Of a stretch of 64,000 nucleotides of DNA, positions 26,801 through 34,596 are shown piece after piece. The stretch is from Imperialibacter roseus (GTDB lineage Bacteria > Bacteroidota > Bacteroidia > Cytophagales > Cyclobacteriaceae), in NCBI RefSeq assembly GCF_032999765.1, contig NZ_CP136051.1, positions 744,001 to 808,000 of the forward strand, read 5' to 3'. The notes beneath the pieces were generated by a model. It searched no databases and was not told the origin of the DNA. It worked only from the letters and a program-made list of their open reading frames with translations. Both the position numbers and the translations under genes were made by a program. Position 1 is the first letter of the stretch. Each line of letters opens with the position of its first letter.

Positions 26801-27195
26801 GACTACTTTCTCATATCAAGCACCAGGACGATCTCCTGAAAGTATTGACTGACCTGCTGCCATTGGAGCCAATGGACAAGGATGAGCAAGCATCCATCCG
26901 GGAACAACTTGAAAAGCTGTTCGACCTGCCTGAAATGAAAGGCTGGTACGGTGGAGAATGGGAAGTCAGAACCGAAAGCCCGGTGCTGCCCATGAGCGGC
27001 GACATCAGGCGCTTCGACAGGGTATTGCTGAAAGCGGACGAGGCGGTGCTGATAGAATTCAAGACCGGGATGCCTTCCAATAACCATGTTCGGCAGGCGA
27101 CGGAATACGTGAGTTTGCTCTCTGGTATGGGTTATGCTAAGGTGACTGGCTTCCTGGTGTATATCGACGAACTAAAAATCAATCAGGTAGCATGA
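23887..27195 (+). CDS. AddA/RecB-like UvrD-family helicase-nuclease
   Basis: This large protein (1102 residues from the ATG at 23887; the frame opens earlier at 23827) is an SF1 helicase with a C-terminal nuclease. Walker A is SSAGSGKT with K22; further motifs are YLIDEFQDTSGFQW, VVGDVKQSIYRWRGGD, IMTIHKAKGLEF and LLYVALTRPEEALY. The nuclease core shows E1057 and K1059 in LIEFKTG. The AddAB complex resects double-strand breaks for RecA-dependent repair. The AddB-like gene overlaps by 4 bp (ATGA). The chosen start puts Walker A near residue 20, as is usual. Confidence 0.92.
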   Translation: MTPQPESPKSFIIYRSSAGSGKTYTLAREYILLALQFPGYFRHILAVTFTNKATAEMKARIIQNLDMLRKGEGKGLRAEIRDALGITDQQLSKKADDSLTAILHDYSHFNVSTIDKFFQRVLRAFAREVGIQGGVTLELDQEKVLDEIIDRMLLEVGDNPQLTRWLTQFAEDKLQQGKSWDIRKDIKSLGRELFKERFKVVAPMLAEVAKDDNRVQLFMKGMQELQAVFENTVKGFIAKFDKVLEQHQLTVADFSRGGSGPAGLFAKFAKNEYEISDTRRGATDNLDAWITKTSKIRPQLEQALEGGILAAYNGMIDYHDRNILAYNSATQVMRYLYTLGIISDLSRNLGDYRDEEEVMLISDAPDFLNRIIGDNETPYIYEKAGTFYRHYLIDEFQDTSGFQWRNFRPLVENSLAQGYKNLVVGDVKQSIYRWRGGDSQLLLDQVANDIGDVYTQAEQLQNNWRSYANIINFNNKLFEQAPNFLADMLLEGASSIPDDTMKARVGKELERFRLSYHEAAQGQGNENKIGGLIKLQWFESDNPDDSDEVDEEAGSWDEKAIQQAITTIEDLQPKYALRDICILVRRAEEGRKMAKALLEKKETATGKKRYDVISPESLYLGASPVVRLLLSAFSHLYNPKNNLALAQLVYEYHHFLTKKSVPGLSELFIWAGNQEKQAEFEQLLPADFIEELPALLKVPLLELAERLIGLFGLTEYPREFPYLQGFQDALLEYSKNNRGDVGSFLQWWADTGSRRSVQVPEEQNAIRIMTIHKAKGLEFKAVLVPFCSWDFDHKLEEVLWCEAPAIPPFDRLPYYPVRYSSKLTATYFAEAYYEEKKQIYLDNINLLYVALTRPEEALYIYAPLPKFNKSGGFSINKVSDLLYKLFLDESTGDFAITPAPEIDAASYSVQIGGLPLYDDEQIGDRQPTVGLKNYLSTNWRNRLSIRLQGGTLDEGVREKSLISTQRGTVYHRLLSHIKHQDDLLKVLTDLLPLEPMDKDEQASIREQLEKLFDLPEMKGWYGGEWEVRTESPVLPMSGDIRRFDRVLLKADEAVLIEFKTGMPSNNHVRQATEYVSLLSGMGYAKVTGFLVYIDELKINQVA

Positions 27196-30164
27196 GCCAG
27201 CAGCGAACATTTCTGGAGGAGATTGCCGATGCGCTCATATCAGAGGGAGGCGAAGACCTGGGCAAGGTAAAGCTGATTTTCCCCAACCGCAGGGCGGGCC
27301 TGTTCCTGCGCAGGGCGTTGGCACGAAAGATCAAGAACCCCGTGTGGGCGCCGGAAATATACAGCCTTGAGGACTTCCTGTTTCAATACACCGACGTCCA
27401 AATTGCCGATAAGCTGACACTTGTGTACGAGATGTACAGCGCTTACCGAAAGGTTAACCCTGAAGCGGAATCGCTGGAAAAGTTCTTTTTCTGGGGCGAA
27501 GTGCTGGTGGGAGACTTTGAGGATATTGACCAATACCTTGTGGAGCCAGACCATCTCTTTCAAAGTATTCAGACCCAGAAGGAGCTCGACGATGCTTTTG
27601 CCTACCTGGGCGATGAAGAGCGGCTGGTGATTCAGTCGTTCTGGAAGAGTTTTATGCCTCAGGCCAAAGGAGACCAGCTTCATTTTTTGAAAACATGGAG
27701 GCTGCTGGTGCCTATCTACCAGGATTACCGCAAGCGGCTTGCTGACAGGAAGCTTGCCTACAAGGGCATGGTATATCGCAGCATTGCTGAGGCCTGCAAT
27801 GCTGATACTTTCAATCCTGCCCAGGGCGATTCGCAGTTTTGGTTCGCTGGCTTCAATGCGCTGACTTCTGCCGAAGAGGCTGTGCTGAAGTACTTTGTGA
27901 GAGAAACCAACGCCCGCATTTTCTGGGACATGGACGATTACTACGTCCGTTCCGGGCAGCAGGAGTCGGGCCAGTTTTTCCGTCAGTACAAAGAAGATAC
28001 GTTGCTGGGCAAAACCTTCCCGGAGGAGATTCCGGCGAATTTCGAAAAACCAAAACAAATCGATGCTATTGGCGTGTCGCTGGAAATAGGGCAGGCCAAG
28101 TATGTGGGCGAGCGCCTGGAGGAGCTGGCAAAAGATGCGTCGTGGGTACCTGAAGAAACGGTCGTGGTCATGCCCATGGAACATTTCCTGTTCCCGGTGC
28201 TCAATTCCCTGCCGGAAGAAGTGAAGCAGGTGAACATCACCATGGGCTATCCGCTGAAGGATACGCCACTTTTTGGTTTGCTGGATGCCGTGCTCGACCT
28301 ACGCAAGAACACGAGGACAAAGAGAGATGGCGACAAAGCCTTCGAAGCCTATTCCTACAGGGATGTCCTGGCGATTTTGAGACATCCTTATGTTTTCTCC
28401 ACGGTTACGAAAGAAGCAAGCAGCCTCATTTATACCATCGAAAAAGACAATATCATCTCACTTGATAAAGCTGATTTTGCTGATGCCGGAAGTTTTATCA
28501 AGACGTTGTTCTATTCGGAAGCGTCGCCGCTTGACCATTTGCTTGCACTACTGAATCTCTTATACGATTCGCTTCAGGAGAACCAGCCGGAACAGGGTGG
28601 TCTCGAACAGACTAATCTGGAACAGACTAATCTGGAACAGACTAATCTGGAACAGACTAATCTGGAACAAGAGTATATCATCAAGTTCCATGAACAGCTA
28701 ATGCGGTTGAAAACGCTGCTTGTCGGCAACGAGGCTCCTGACGTGACTCTTTTCCAAAAGCTGTTCCGAAAGGTGGCGCAGTCGGTGCGGATTCCTTTCA
28801 GCGGCGAACCACTCAAAGGACTGCAGGTGATGGGCGTGCTCGAAACGAGGAACCTCGACTTCAAACAGGTGTTTGTGCTTGGTATGAACGAAGGATACTG
28901 GCCGGCGGAGGCTGCTACGCAGTCTTTTGTGCCTTACAACCTCAGGAAAGGCTTTGGGCTGCCCACCTTTGATCAGCAGGATGCCTTCTACAGCTACCTG
29001 TTTTATCGCCTGCTGCAAAGGGCCGAAAAGGTTACCTTCCTGCACAATACCAGTAACGAAACCAACCTGAAAGGAGAGCAGAGCCGCCTGCTGTACCAGC
29101 TCAAATACGAGACTGTGCATGGTGCAAGCATTCAATATAAATCGTTAAGCAGCGACGTCGCCATCAGCGTACCTCAACCGATTCTGATACGAAAGACGAA
29201 TGAGGTACTGGCAAGGCTTGGTGAGTTTTTGGTGACTGACGATGAATCCGCTGCTCACCAAAGATTGTCGCCATCCGCCCTCAATACCTACCTCGACTGT
29301 CGTTTGCGCTTTTACTTCCGCCACGTGGCCAGGCTCTATGAACCGGAAGAGGTACAGGCCGAGATTGATCCGGCCGTTTTCGGCAACATCCTTCACCATG
29401 CCCTGGAGTTTCTGTATGCCGATTTCATAAAAAAGAAAGGCTCCAGGCAAATTGATAAAGCCGATTTTGATAGCATAAGAAAAGGTGTTCCTGAAGCATT
29501 GCAAAAGGCCTTTGAAATGCACTACAGCCTGGGCACTGGCAAGCAGTTCAAAGCTGAGGGGCGAAACCTCATTGCACAGTCGATCGCCAAAAAGCTGACG
29601 ATGGAGATATTGAAGAACGACGAGGGCTATGCACCGTTCGAAATACTTGGTTTGGAGTTGGATGAGCTTCCACTTGATTTTCAGCTAACGGGTGTGCGAA
29701 AAGTAAAACTGAAAGGTATCATCGACAGGGTCGACAGCAAAGAGGGCCTGGTGCGGGTGATGGACTATAAAAGCGGCGCAGACAACAAGGTTTTTTATGG
29801 GATAGAAACGCTCTTCGACCGGGAACACCCGAAACGAAACAAAGCTGCCATGCAGACCTTCTATTACGGCATGCTTTATCTCGATAAAAACGCCGTTGCC
29901 GAAGACATCAAAGTGCTGGCAGGGCTGTACAATAGCAGGGAGCTTTTCAACGACAATTTCCAGGTGGAGCTTGAGCTAAAGGCGGAAGGGTCGAGAGGGA
30001 AGGGTACACTGGTACAGGACATCAGGCCTTTTATGCCCGAATTTCTGGGTGGACTAAAAACGTTGCTTGAAGAAATATTTGACGAGGAAACACCCTTCGA
30101 TCAGACCGATGATCTGAAGAAGTGCAAAAATTGCCCCTACAACTCCATTTGCCATAGAGATTGA
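27192..30164 (+). CDS. AddB-like PD-(D/E)XK nuclease
   Basis: The 990-residue partner of the AddA-like protein starts with the AddB-type FPNRRAGLFLRRAL segment in place of a full Walker A. Residue C703 (YLDCRLRFYF) and C978-x2-C981-x5-C987 at the C-terminus fit the AddB iron-sulphur cluster; the nuclease core is D858 and K860 in VMDYKSG. An acidic linker near residue 470 carries four copies of the pentapeptide EQTNL. The gene overlaps addA by ATGA. A bidirectional hairpin follows the stop. Confidence 0.9.
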   Translation: MSQQRTFLEEIADALISEGGEDLGKVKLIFPNRRAGLFLRRALARKIKNPVWAPEIYSLEDFLFQYTDVQIADKLTLVYEMYSAYRKVNPEAESLEKFFFWGEVLVGDFEDIDQYLVEPDHLFQSIQTQKELDDAFAYLGDEERLVIQSFWKSFMPQAKGDQLHFLKTWRLLVPIYQDYRKRLADRKLAYKGMVYRSIAEACNADTFNPAQGDSQFWFAGFNALTSAEEAVLKYFVRETNARIFWDMDDYYVRSGQQESGQFFRQYKEDTLLGKTFPEEIPANFEKPKQIDAIGVSLEIGQAKYVGERLEELAKDASWVPEETVVVMPMEHFLFPVLNSLPEEVKQVNITMGYPLKDTPLFGLLDAVLDLRKNTRTKRDGDKAFEAYSYRDVLAILRHPYVFSTVTKEASSLIYTIEKDNIISLDKADFADAGSFIKTLFYSEASPLDHLLALLNLLYDSLQENQPEQGGLEQTNLEQTNLEQTNLEQTNLEQEYIIKFHEQLMRLKTLLVGNEAPDVTLFQKLFRKVAQSVRIPFSGEPLKGLQVMGVLETRNLDFKQVFVLGMNEGYWPAEAATQSFVPYNLRKGFGLPTFDQQDAFYSYLFYRLLQRAEKVTFLHNTSNETNLKGEQSRLLYQLKYETVHGASIQYKSLSSDVAISVPQPILIRKTNEVLARLGEFLVTDDESAAHQRLSPSALNTYLDCRLRFYFRHVARLYEPEEVQAEIDPAVFGNILHHALEFLYADFIKKKGSRQIDKADFDSIRKGVPEALQKAFEMHYSLGTGKQFKAEGRNLIAQSIAKKLTMEILKNDEGYAPFEILGLELDELPLDFQLTGVRKVKLKGIIDRVDSKEGLVRVMDYKSGADNKVFYGIETLFDREHPKRNKAAMQTFYYGMLYLDKNAVAEDIKVLAGLYNSRELFNDNFQVELELKAEGSRGKGTLVQDIRPFMPEFLGGLKTLLEEIFDEETPFDQTDDLKKCKNCPYNSICHRD
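28605..28664 (+). repeat. Four tandem 15-bp repeats inside the addB-like gene
   Basis: The unit GAACAGACTAATCTG is repeated four times without change and encodes EQTNL four times, in frame. A degenerate half copy follows. Perfect identity at the DNA level suggests recent slippage, and loss or gain of a unit would keep the frame. Confidence 0.9.
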
Positions 30165-30180
30165 CTCAACAACAACAAAA

Positions 30181-30209
30181 AAGCCCTCTCCAGAGGAGAG
30201 AGCTTTTTG
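30181..30209. terminator. Bidirectional hairpin between addB-like and DUF4382 genes
   Basis: AGCCCTCTCC pairs with GGAGAGAGCT around a short AGA loop, with one mismatch. T-runs lie on both sides (TTTTT on the plus strand, TTTTTT on the minus strand), so it can end transcripts from both converging genes. On the minus strand it follows the shared 26-bp element at 30210-30235. Confidence 0.75.
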
Positions 30210-30235
30210 CAACTAATACTAATCAACCTAACCTT
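30210..30235 (-). repeat. 26-bp element, copy 1, just after the DUF4382 stop codon
   Basis: The minus strand reads AAGGTTAGGTTGATTAG and on to TTAGTTG without difference from copy 2 at 31474-31499. Copy 1 starts 5 nt after the TAA of the DUF4382 gene and leads into a terminator hairpin. Confidence 0.85.
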
Positions 30236-30240
30236 TATCT

Positions 30241-31230
30241 TTAGATGCCATTGGCAATGACATTGAGTGTCAATTGAACGCCGGCCTGTATCTCAACATT
30301 GTTGAGCAGGTCCACATTAGTTTCGCTTTCGGCATCGATCATTCCGTTAAGTTCCATCTCGCCTGCTTCATTCTCTTCATATGAAGCAAAGTGAAACTCA
30401 TACTCCCCCTCTTCAAGAAAGTAGAAACTAAAAGATTTTGTCAGGGCTCCATGTATTTCAGAAGAAGCAACTGCTTTTTTGAATTGGATGCTGGCGTCTT
30501 CCTCAGCTTCCTGGCTTTCGTTAAAGCTACCTTTTTTGTAGGCATAAACGATCACCTTTTCGTCGGCAGCAATTTGCCCGTCATAATTTCCTTTCACGCT
30601 ACCACTATTGTCTTCATCGGCAAACCTCAGGTACCCATCAAGGTCAGACTTGCTAACAAAGCTAAAACTTGAAGCACTACCAGCATCAGACTCTCTAATG
30701 AACTTTCTCAAGTCAAAATCAAGCACGACCGTAGATTTTGCATCAGCCATTACTCGGCTAGTACCTTTGAATGTATATTCGCTTTTTTCACCAGCACTAC
30801 TTGCAAGTTTGTGTTTCGTTCCGTCGGACATTTCTACGTAGGAACCAGGCATATCTCCATCTTCGTCCATTTCAGAATCAATCTCTAGCGTGATGTTTTG
30901 ATACGACTTTGCCGTAAACCTGTCTGTGGCAAGCACTTCAGTCTTTCCATTCTGCAGGGCCATTATGTCGATGGTCTTCGGGCCTTCAAACCCTTCTACC
31001 ACCTGGCCATCTACTTTTACATTTGTTACAGTCACAAATACGGCTTCTATGCCATCATTGTCGGCCGGAGCATCAGTTACTTGTATCTCCATGCTACCTT
31101 CACCCAGGTTTTCGTCTCCCTCCTTATTACAGCTTGTAAATGCTAAAACACTTAACGAAAGAAGGCCGGTGGCCCACATTGACATAACTGAATTTTTTCT
31201 TTTCCACATAGCTTTTAATTTTTGGTTCAT
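30241..31230 (-). CDS. DUF4382 domain lipoprotein
   Basis: The 329-residue protein has a lipoprotein signal: a basic start, the hydrophobic run GLLSLSVLAF and then TSC, with Cys near residue 34. The domain start GSMEIQVTDAPADNDGIEAVFVTVTNVKVDG is the hallmark of DUF4382, including the D-A-P turn; DFDLRKFIRE follows in the middle. These are predicted surface or periplasmic beta-rich domains of unknown function. Internal ATGs at residues 8 and 16 could be the true start. Promoter-like and 3' elements of this gene recur upstream around a 15-codon ORF. Confidence 0.88.
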   Translation of the reverse strand: MNQKLKAMWKRKNSVMSMWATGLLSLSVLAFTSCNKEGDENLGEGSMEIQVTDAPADNDGIEAVFVTVTNVKVDGQVVEGFEGPKTIDIMALQNGKTEVLATDRFTAKSYQNITLEIDSEMDEDGDMPGSYVEMSDGTKHKLASSAGEKSEYTFKGTSRVMADAKSTVVLDFDLRKFIRESDAGSASSFSFVSKSDLDGYLRFADEDNSGSVKGNYDGQIAADEKVIVYAYKKGSFNESQEAEEDASIQFKKAVASSEIHGALTKSFSFYFLEEGEYEFHFASYEENEAGEMELNGMIDAESETNVDLLNNVEIQAGVQLTLNVIANGI

Positions 31231-31265
31231 GCCCTTACCAACGTAGCTAAGGTAGAGTTGTTGTG

Positions 31266-31278
31266 GAAAAGTATAAAA
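31266..31278 (-). promoter_or_regulatory. Probable -7 promoter element of the DUF4382 gene
   Basis: The minus strand reads TTTTATACTTTTC, whose TACTTTTC part fits the Bacteroidota TAnnTTT(G/C) type. The start codon lies about 36 bp downstream. The identical 13-mer lies at 31654-31666. A dyad, AATCA-AG-TGATT, is found about 31 bp upstream at 31309-31320. Confidence 0.45.
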
Positions 31279-31440
31279 TAATATAAAAATAGTTATATTT
31301 TATCAATGAATCACTTGATTATATCTGTATCTAAGTGTCTAATTTATAGGTGCTTATATTTTTTTGAATCGATTTGGAACCTGACGATTACTTTTTATGG
31401 CTTTAGAAGAAGAAATGGAACCCAAACTTGATAAATAAAA

Positions 31441-31472
31441 AAAGTCCTCCCCAATGGGGAAGACTTTTTATG
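31441..31472 (-). terminator. Hairpin terminator of the candidate micro-gene
   Basis: AGTCCTCCCC pairs with GGGGAAGACT around a 3-nt loop with one mismatch. On the minus strand a run of seven T residues follows. No plus-strand gene ends nearby, so a minus-strand transcript from the region above is the best explanation. Confidence 0.7.
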
Positions 31473-31473
31473 A

Positions 31474-31499
31474 CAACTAATACTAATCAACCTAACCTT
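31474..31499 (-). repeat. 26-bp element, copy 2, after the 15-codon ORF
   Basis: This is identical over 26 bases to copy 1 at 30210-30235. It begins 5 nt after the stop codon of the 15-codon ORF, the same distance as in copy 1 after the DUF4382 stop, and it also leads into a hairpin. Confidence 0.85.
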
Positions 31500-31504
31500 A
31501 ACTT

Positions 31505-31552
31505 TTATACTCCATAGCTGGGACGTTCACATGAGTGAACAAATGGATTCAT
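31505..31552 (-). CDS. Candidate 15-residue peptide (MNPFVHSCERPSYGV)
   Basis: An ATG at 31552 opens a 15-codon frame ending in TAA at 31505-31507. An in-frame stop lies just upstream, so the peptide cannot be longer. Support comes from context: the distance from its stop to the 26-bp element (5 nt) is the same as for the DUF4382 gene, and a promoter-like box and terminator flank it. Its reading frame contains a hairpin, GTTCAC-TCAT-GTGAAC (31525-31540), so a structured RNA is an alternative. No homologue is known to me. Confidence 0.35.
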   Translation of the reverse strand: MNPFVHSCERPSYGV

Positions 31553-31653
31553 ATATGCTGTTTAACAGTTAGTCTCTTTTTGATTGTCTACCTATTTCCA
31601 ATTTCAGTGACAACCTATACAACTCTAACGAGTCTGAATCATTTATGTTATAC

Positions 31654-31666
31654 GAAAAGTATAAAA
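31654..31666 (-). promoter_or_regulatory. Promoter-like box of the candidate small transcript
   Basis: The minus strand reads TTTTATACTTTTC, the same 13-mer as in front of the DUF4382 gene (31266-31278). In both cases it is preceded by an AT-rich tract. Confidence 0.4.
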
Positions 31667-31762
31667 AAAAATTAAATTATTTATATTTATAGATAAAAAT
31701 TTTCTGTTGCCGGACGAGCGGATGCATAGCTGTTACAAAAGGACAAAAAGCTATTTAGAGGT

Positions 31763-32158
31763 TTATTGGCGGCTAACGCCAAAAGCCGTGACAAGCCAGC
31801 CAGAAATAAAGAATAGGCCACCAAAGGGAGTAATAATGCCCAGATACGCAAGGCTGGGGGCCAGGCACAACGTATAAAGAGAGCCACTGAAGAGAAGGAT
31901 GCCAGCCAGAAAAGAATTGGCAGACCAACTGAGGTACTTGTTGTTGAAGCGCAATTGGAGCAAGCCAACCACCAGCAAAGCGAATGTGTGATAAAAATGA
32001 TACCGAACGGCAGTTTCAAAGGTGTCGAACCGGCCAATTTCCAACAAATGTGCTTTGAGGGAGTGAGCGCCGAAGGCTCCGATGCCTACAGCAAGTGCGC
32101 CGAAGACGGAAGCTACGATAAGGGTTCTTTTGGCGTTTTTGTTGACTGAATCTGACAT
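31763..32158 (-). CDS. DUF423 (YgdD-like) small membrane protein
   Basis: The 131-residue protein has four hydrophobic segments and the DUF423 pattern: VFGALAVGIGAFGAHSLK near the start, YHFYHTFALLVVGLL in the middle and GIITPFGGLFFISGWL near the end. The GAFGAH motif is family-defining. The location is the inner membrane and the function is unknown. It lies 40 bp downstream of yggS on the same strand and is probably co-transcribed with it. Confidence 0.9.
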   Translation of the reverse strand: MSDSVNKNAKRTLIVASVFGALAVGIGAFGAHSLKAHLLEIGRFDTFETAVRYHFYHTFALLVVGLLQLRFNNKYLSWSANSFLAGILLFSGSLYTLCLAPSLAYLGIITPFGGLFFISGWLVTAFGVSRQ

Positions 32159-32198
32159 GATTGATCTGCTGCTGCGTGGTGTTGAGACAAACTATGAC

Positions 32199-32882
32199 TT
32201 AGGCTGAATAATTCCTTTGACCAAAAATGGCACTTCCCACACGCACCATCGTGCTGCCCTCTTCAATGGCAAGCTGGTAATCTCCACTCATGCCCATGGA
32301 TAATTCAGCCATAATGACTCTTGTGTGGTTAACTGTCGATTTCAATTCTCCGAAAAGTGCCTTTAAATGGCGGAACTCTTTTTTAACCTGCTCCTCACTT
32401 TCCGTATTGGTAGCCATGCCCATCAGGCCCACAATACGAACGTTAGGCAGGCCGTCCAATACCTCTGGGCTTAGCAGCTGTCTCGCTTCATCATCCGACA
32501 GCCCAAACTTAGTTTCTTCCTCCGCAATGTGCACCTGTAGCAAACAGTCGATCACCCGATTGGTTTTTTTCGCTTCCTTGTCGATGGTTCTTAATAGCTT
32601 TTCGCTGTCCACGCTGTGAATTAGGTGGACAAATGGGGCAATGTATTTTACTTTATTAGTCTGCAGATGCCCAATTAAATGCCAGTGTATGTCTTTTGGC
32701 ATCTCTTCATGTTTTTCTACCATTTCCTGCACCTTATTTTCACCAAACTCTCGCTGTCCTGCTTCGTAAGCCTTCATAATGAGGCTTACGGGCTTTGTTT
32801 TGCTTACCGCAATCAACTTAGCTTTGTTTTGATCGATGGTGCTTAAAAAAGTTTGAAGATTTCTGCCAATATCAATATCCAT
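32199..32882 (-). CDS. yggS: YggS family PLP-binding homeostasis protein
   Basis: The 227-residue protein is a single-domain TIM barrel of the alanine-racemase type. K28 in LIAVSKTKP is the predicted pyridoxal-phosphate Schiff base. Other landmarks are FGENKVQEMVEK, IHWHLIGHLQTNKVKYI, LSMGMSGDYQLAIEEGSTMVRVGSAIFG (given here as two adjoining stretches), which hold the phosphate-binding residues. The family balances cellular vitamin B6 and amino-acid pools rather than catalysing a known reaction. Length and motifs are complete. Confidence 0.93.
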   Translation of the reverse strand: MDIDIGRNLQTFLSTIDQNKAKLIAVSKTKPVSLIMKAYEAGQREFGENKVQEMVEKHEEMPKDIHWHLIGHLQTNKVKYIAPFVHLIHSVDSEKLLRTIDKEAKKTNRVIDCLLQVHIAEEETKFGLSDDEARQLLSPEVLDGLPNVRIVGLMGMATNTESEEQVKKEFRHLKALFGELKSTVNHTRVIMAELSMGMSGDYQLAIEEGSTMVRVGSAIFGQRNYSA

Positions 32883-32979
32883 TTTTTAGCGATTTTCGTA
32901 ATCCAAAATTAATCAAGGGAGTTACTGATTCCATGTTTTGTTGTGTAACTTTCTAATTAAATTCAATTGCTGGCGGTTT

Positions 32980-34542
32980 ATGGAGATAATAGGAAAGCTA
33001 TTAAAGAAGGGAATTAGACTGAGGGAAAGTTTGGAACAGGACTACTCGTTTCCGGCCGACCTTCAGAAGATGGAGCTAAGGAAATTATTGATACAGGCCC
33101 GAGGCACAGAATTTGGTCAGGCCTATCATTTCAATGAGCTTTTGACCAGCTTCAAGCACAAACACAGCGATCACTTTTACGACGAGTTTAAAAGAAACAT
33201 TCCTGTTCATAATTATAGCAGCATGTATGCCAACTGGTGGCACAAGCTGATGCAGGGAAAGCCGGATGTGTGCTGGCCGGGAAAGGTAAAGTACTTTGCG
33301 CTTAGCTCGGGCACTTCGGAGTCGGCCTCGAAGCACATTCCTGTCACTAAGGACATGATCAAGTCTATCCAGAGAACCAGCATCAGACAAATCCTTACTC
33401 TTTCCAAGTACAATGTGTCCGACGAAGTGTTTTCGGCCGGTATATTGATGCTGGGCGGCAGCACGCAACTTCAGCGAAATGGATCTTATTTTGAGGGGGA
33501 CTTGAGCGGTATCACAGCCGGGCAAATTCCTTTCTGGTTCCAGCATTTCTATAAGCCGGGTAAGCGGATTGCTAAGACGAGGGACTGGAATGAAAAAATT
33601 GAAGAGATTACCTTAAAGGCGAAGGATTGGGACATAGGCATCATTTCAGGGGTGCCGGCGTGGCTTCAAATCCTTATGGAAAGGATCATTGACCATTACA
33701 AAGTCAAAACCATCCACGATATCTGGCCGAACCTGACCATTTTTGTTCATGGTGGCGTTTCGATGGATCCCTATCGAAAAAGCTTTGAAAAATTGCTGGC
33801 CAAGCCCCTCATTTACATGGAAACCTATCTGGCTTCCGAGGGTTTCTTTGGCTTCCAGTACATCCCTTTCTCAAAATCGATGCGATTGGTGCTGAACAAT
33901 GGCATCTTCTATGAATTCATTCCTTTCAACGAAACCAACTTCACAGCCGAGGGAGAAATGGTCGATAACCCGCAAACCTATAAAATCGACGAAGTAGAGG
34001 AAGGGAAAGAGTATGCATTGCTCATTTCTACCAATTCGGGCTCCTGGCGATACCTGATTGGCGACACGATCAAGTTTGTGTCAAAAGACGACTGTGAGAT
34101 CATGATCACTGGCCGAACCAAGCATTTCCTCAGCCTCTGCGGCGAGCATTTGTCGATGGACAATATGAACAAAGCTGTGGAGCTGGTGTCGGATGAGCTG
34201 AATATCCGGGTGAAGGAGTTTACAGTCACCGGCGAAAAGTACGGGTCGCTCTTTGCCCATCGGTGGTACATAGGCATTGAAGACGAAACCGACCCAAAGC
34301 TGTTCAAAGAAAAGCTGGATGCCAGGCTGAAGGAGATCAACGATGACTACAAAGTGGAGCGCACTGCTGCCCTGAAAGAGATTTTTGTGGAGCTGATTCC
34401 ATCGCAACTCTTCTACAAATGGATGAAAGCGCAGGGTAAAGAGGGCGGTCAAAACAAATTTCCACGTGTATTGAAAAAGGAAAAGCTGGAAAGCTGGAAG
34501 GCCTTTTTGGTGGAGGAGAATGTGGAATTAAAGGGTGGTTGA
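32980..34542 (+). CDS. GH3 auxin-responsive promoter family protein
   Basis: The protein (520 residues from ATG 32980; the frame opens at 32938) matches the GH3 family, which are acyl-adenylate-forming enzymes that conjugate small acids to amino acids in plants. Landmarks are FALSSGTSESASKHIPVT (nucleotide loop), GVPAWLQILMERI, MDPYRKSFE, YMETYLASEGFFGFQ and YLIGDTIKF. A bacterial substrate is not known. The GTSES loop and GDTIKF segment are intact, so activity is plausible. It is not in an evident operon. Confidence 0.88.
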   Translation: MEIIGKLLKKGIRLRESLEQDYSFPADLQKMELRKLLIQARGTEFGQAYHFNELLTSFKHKHSDHFYDEFKRNIPVHNYSSMYANWWHKLMQGKPDVCWPGKVKYFALSSGTSESASKHIPVTKDMIKSIQRTSIRQILTLSKYNVSDEVFSAGILMLGGSTQLQRNGSYFEGDLSGITAGQIPFWFQHFYKPGKRIAKTRDWNEKIEEITLKAKDWDIGIISGVPAWLQILMERIIDHYKVKTIHDIWPNLTIFVHGGVSMDPYRKSFEKLLAKPLIYMETYLASEGFFGFQYIPFSKSMRLVLNNGIFYEFIPFNETNFTAEGEMVDNPQTYKIDEVEEGKEYALLISTNSGSWRYLIGDTIKFVSKDDCEIMITGRTKHFLSLCGEHLSMDNMNKAVELVSDELNIRVKEFTVTGEKYGSLFAHRWYIGIEDETDPKLFKEKLDARLKEINDDYKVERTAALKEIFVELIPSQLFYKWMKAQGKEGGQNKFPRVLKKEKLESWKAFLVEENVELKGG

Positions 34543-34596
34543 AAAAAAAGTTACCCGCCAAATACAACCTTTGGGCTTTCCTGATGTTAACCAGGC

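Larger units (their letters stand above)
31441..31645 (-). ncRNA. Candidate small transcript upstream of the DUF4382 gene
   Basis: A promoter-like box at 31654-31666 and a strong terminator at 31441-31472 would define a minus-strand RNA of about 200 nt. It contains stems TTGTC/GACAA and GTTCAC/GTGAAC and the 15-codon ORF. The 5' end is estimated from the box. Expression is not shown by the sequence itself. Confidence 0.35.
31231..31762. other. 532-bp intergenic region with a duplicated promoter/terminator architecture
   Basis: This region between the DUF423 and DUF4382 genes holds, in minus-strand order, a promoter-like box (31654-31666), a leader, a 15-codon ORF (31505-31552), the 26-bp element copy 2 (31474-31499), a hairpin terminator (31441-31472), and the DUF4382 promoter-like box (31266-31278). 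It is AT-rich elsewhere. It holds no ORF of normal size. Confidence 0.7.

Noticed and set aside
27240-28184. 314-codon minus-strand frame
   Set aside because: It is a shadow of the addB-like gene with no recognisable domain.
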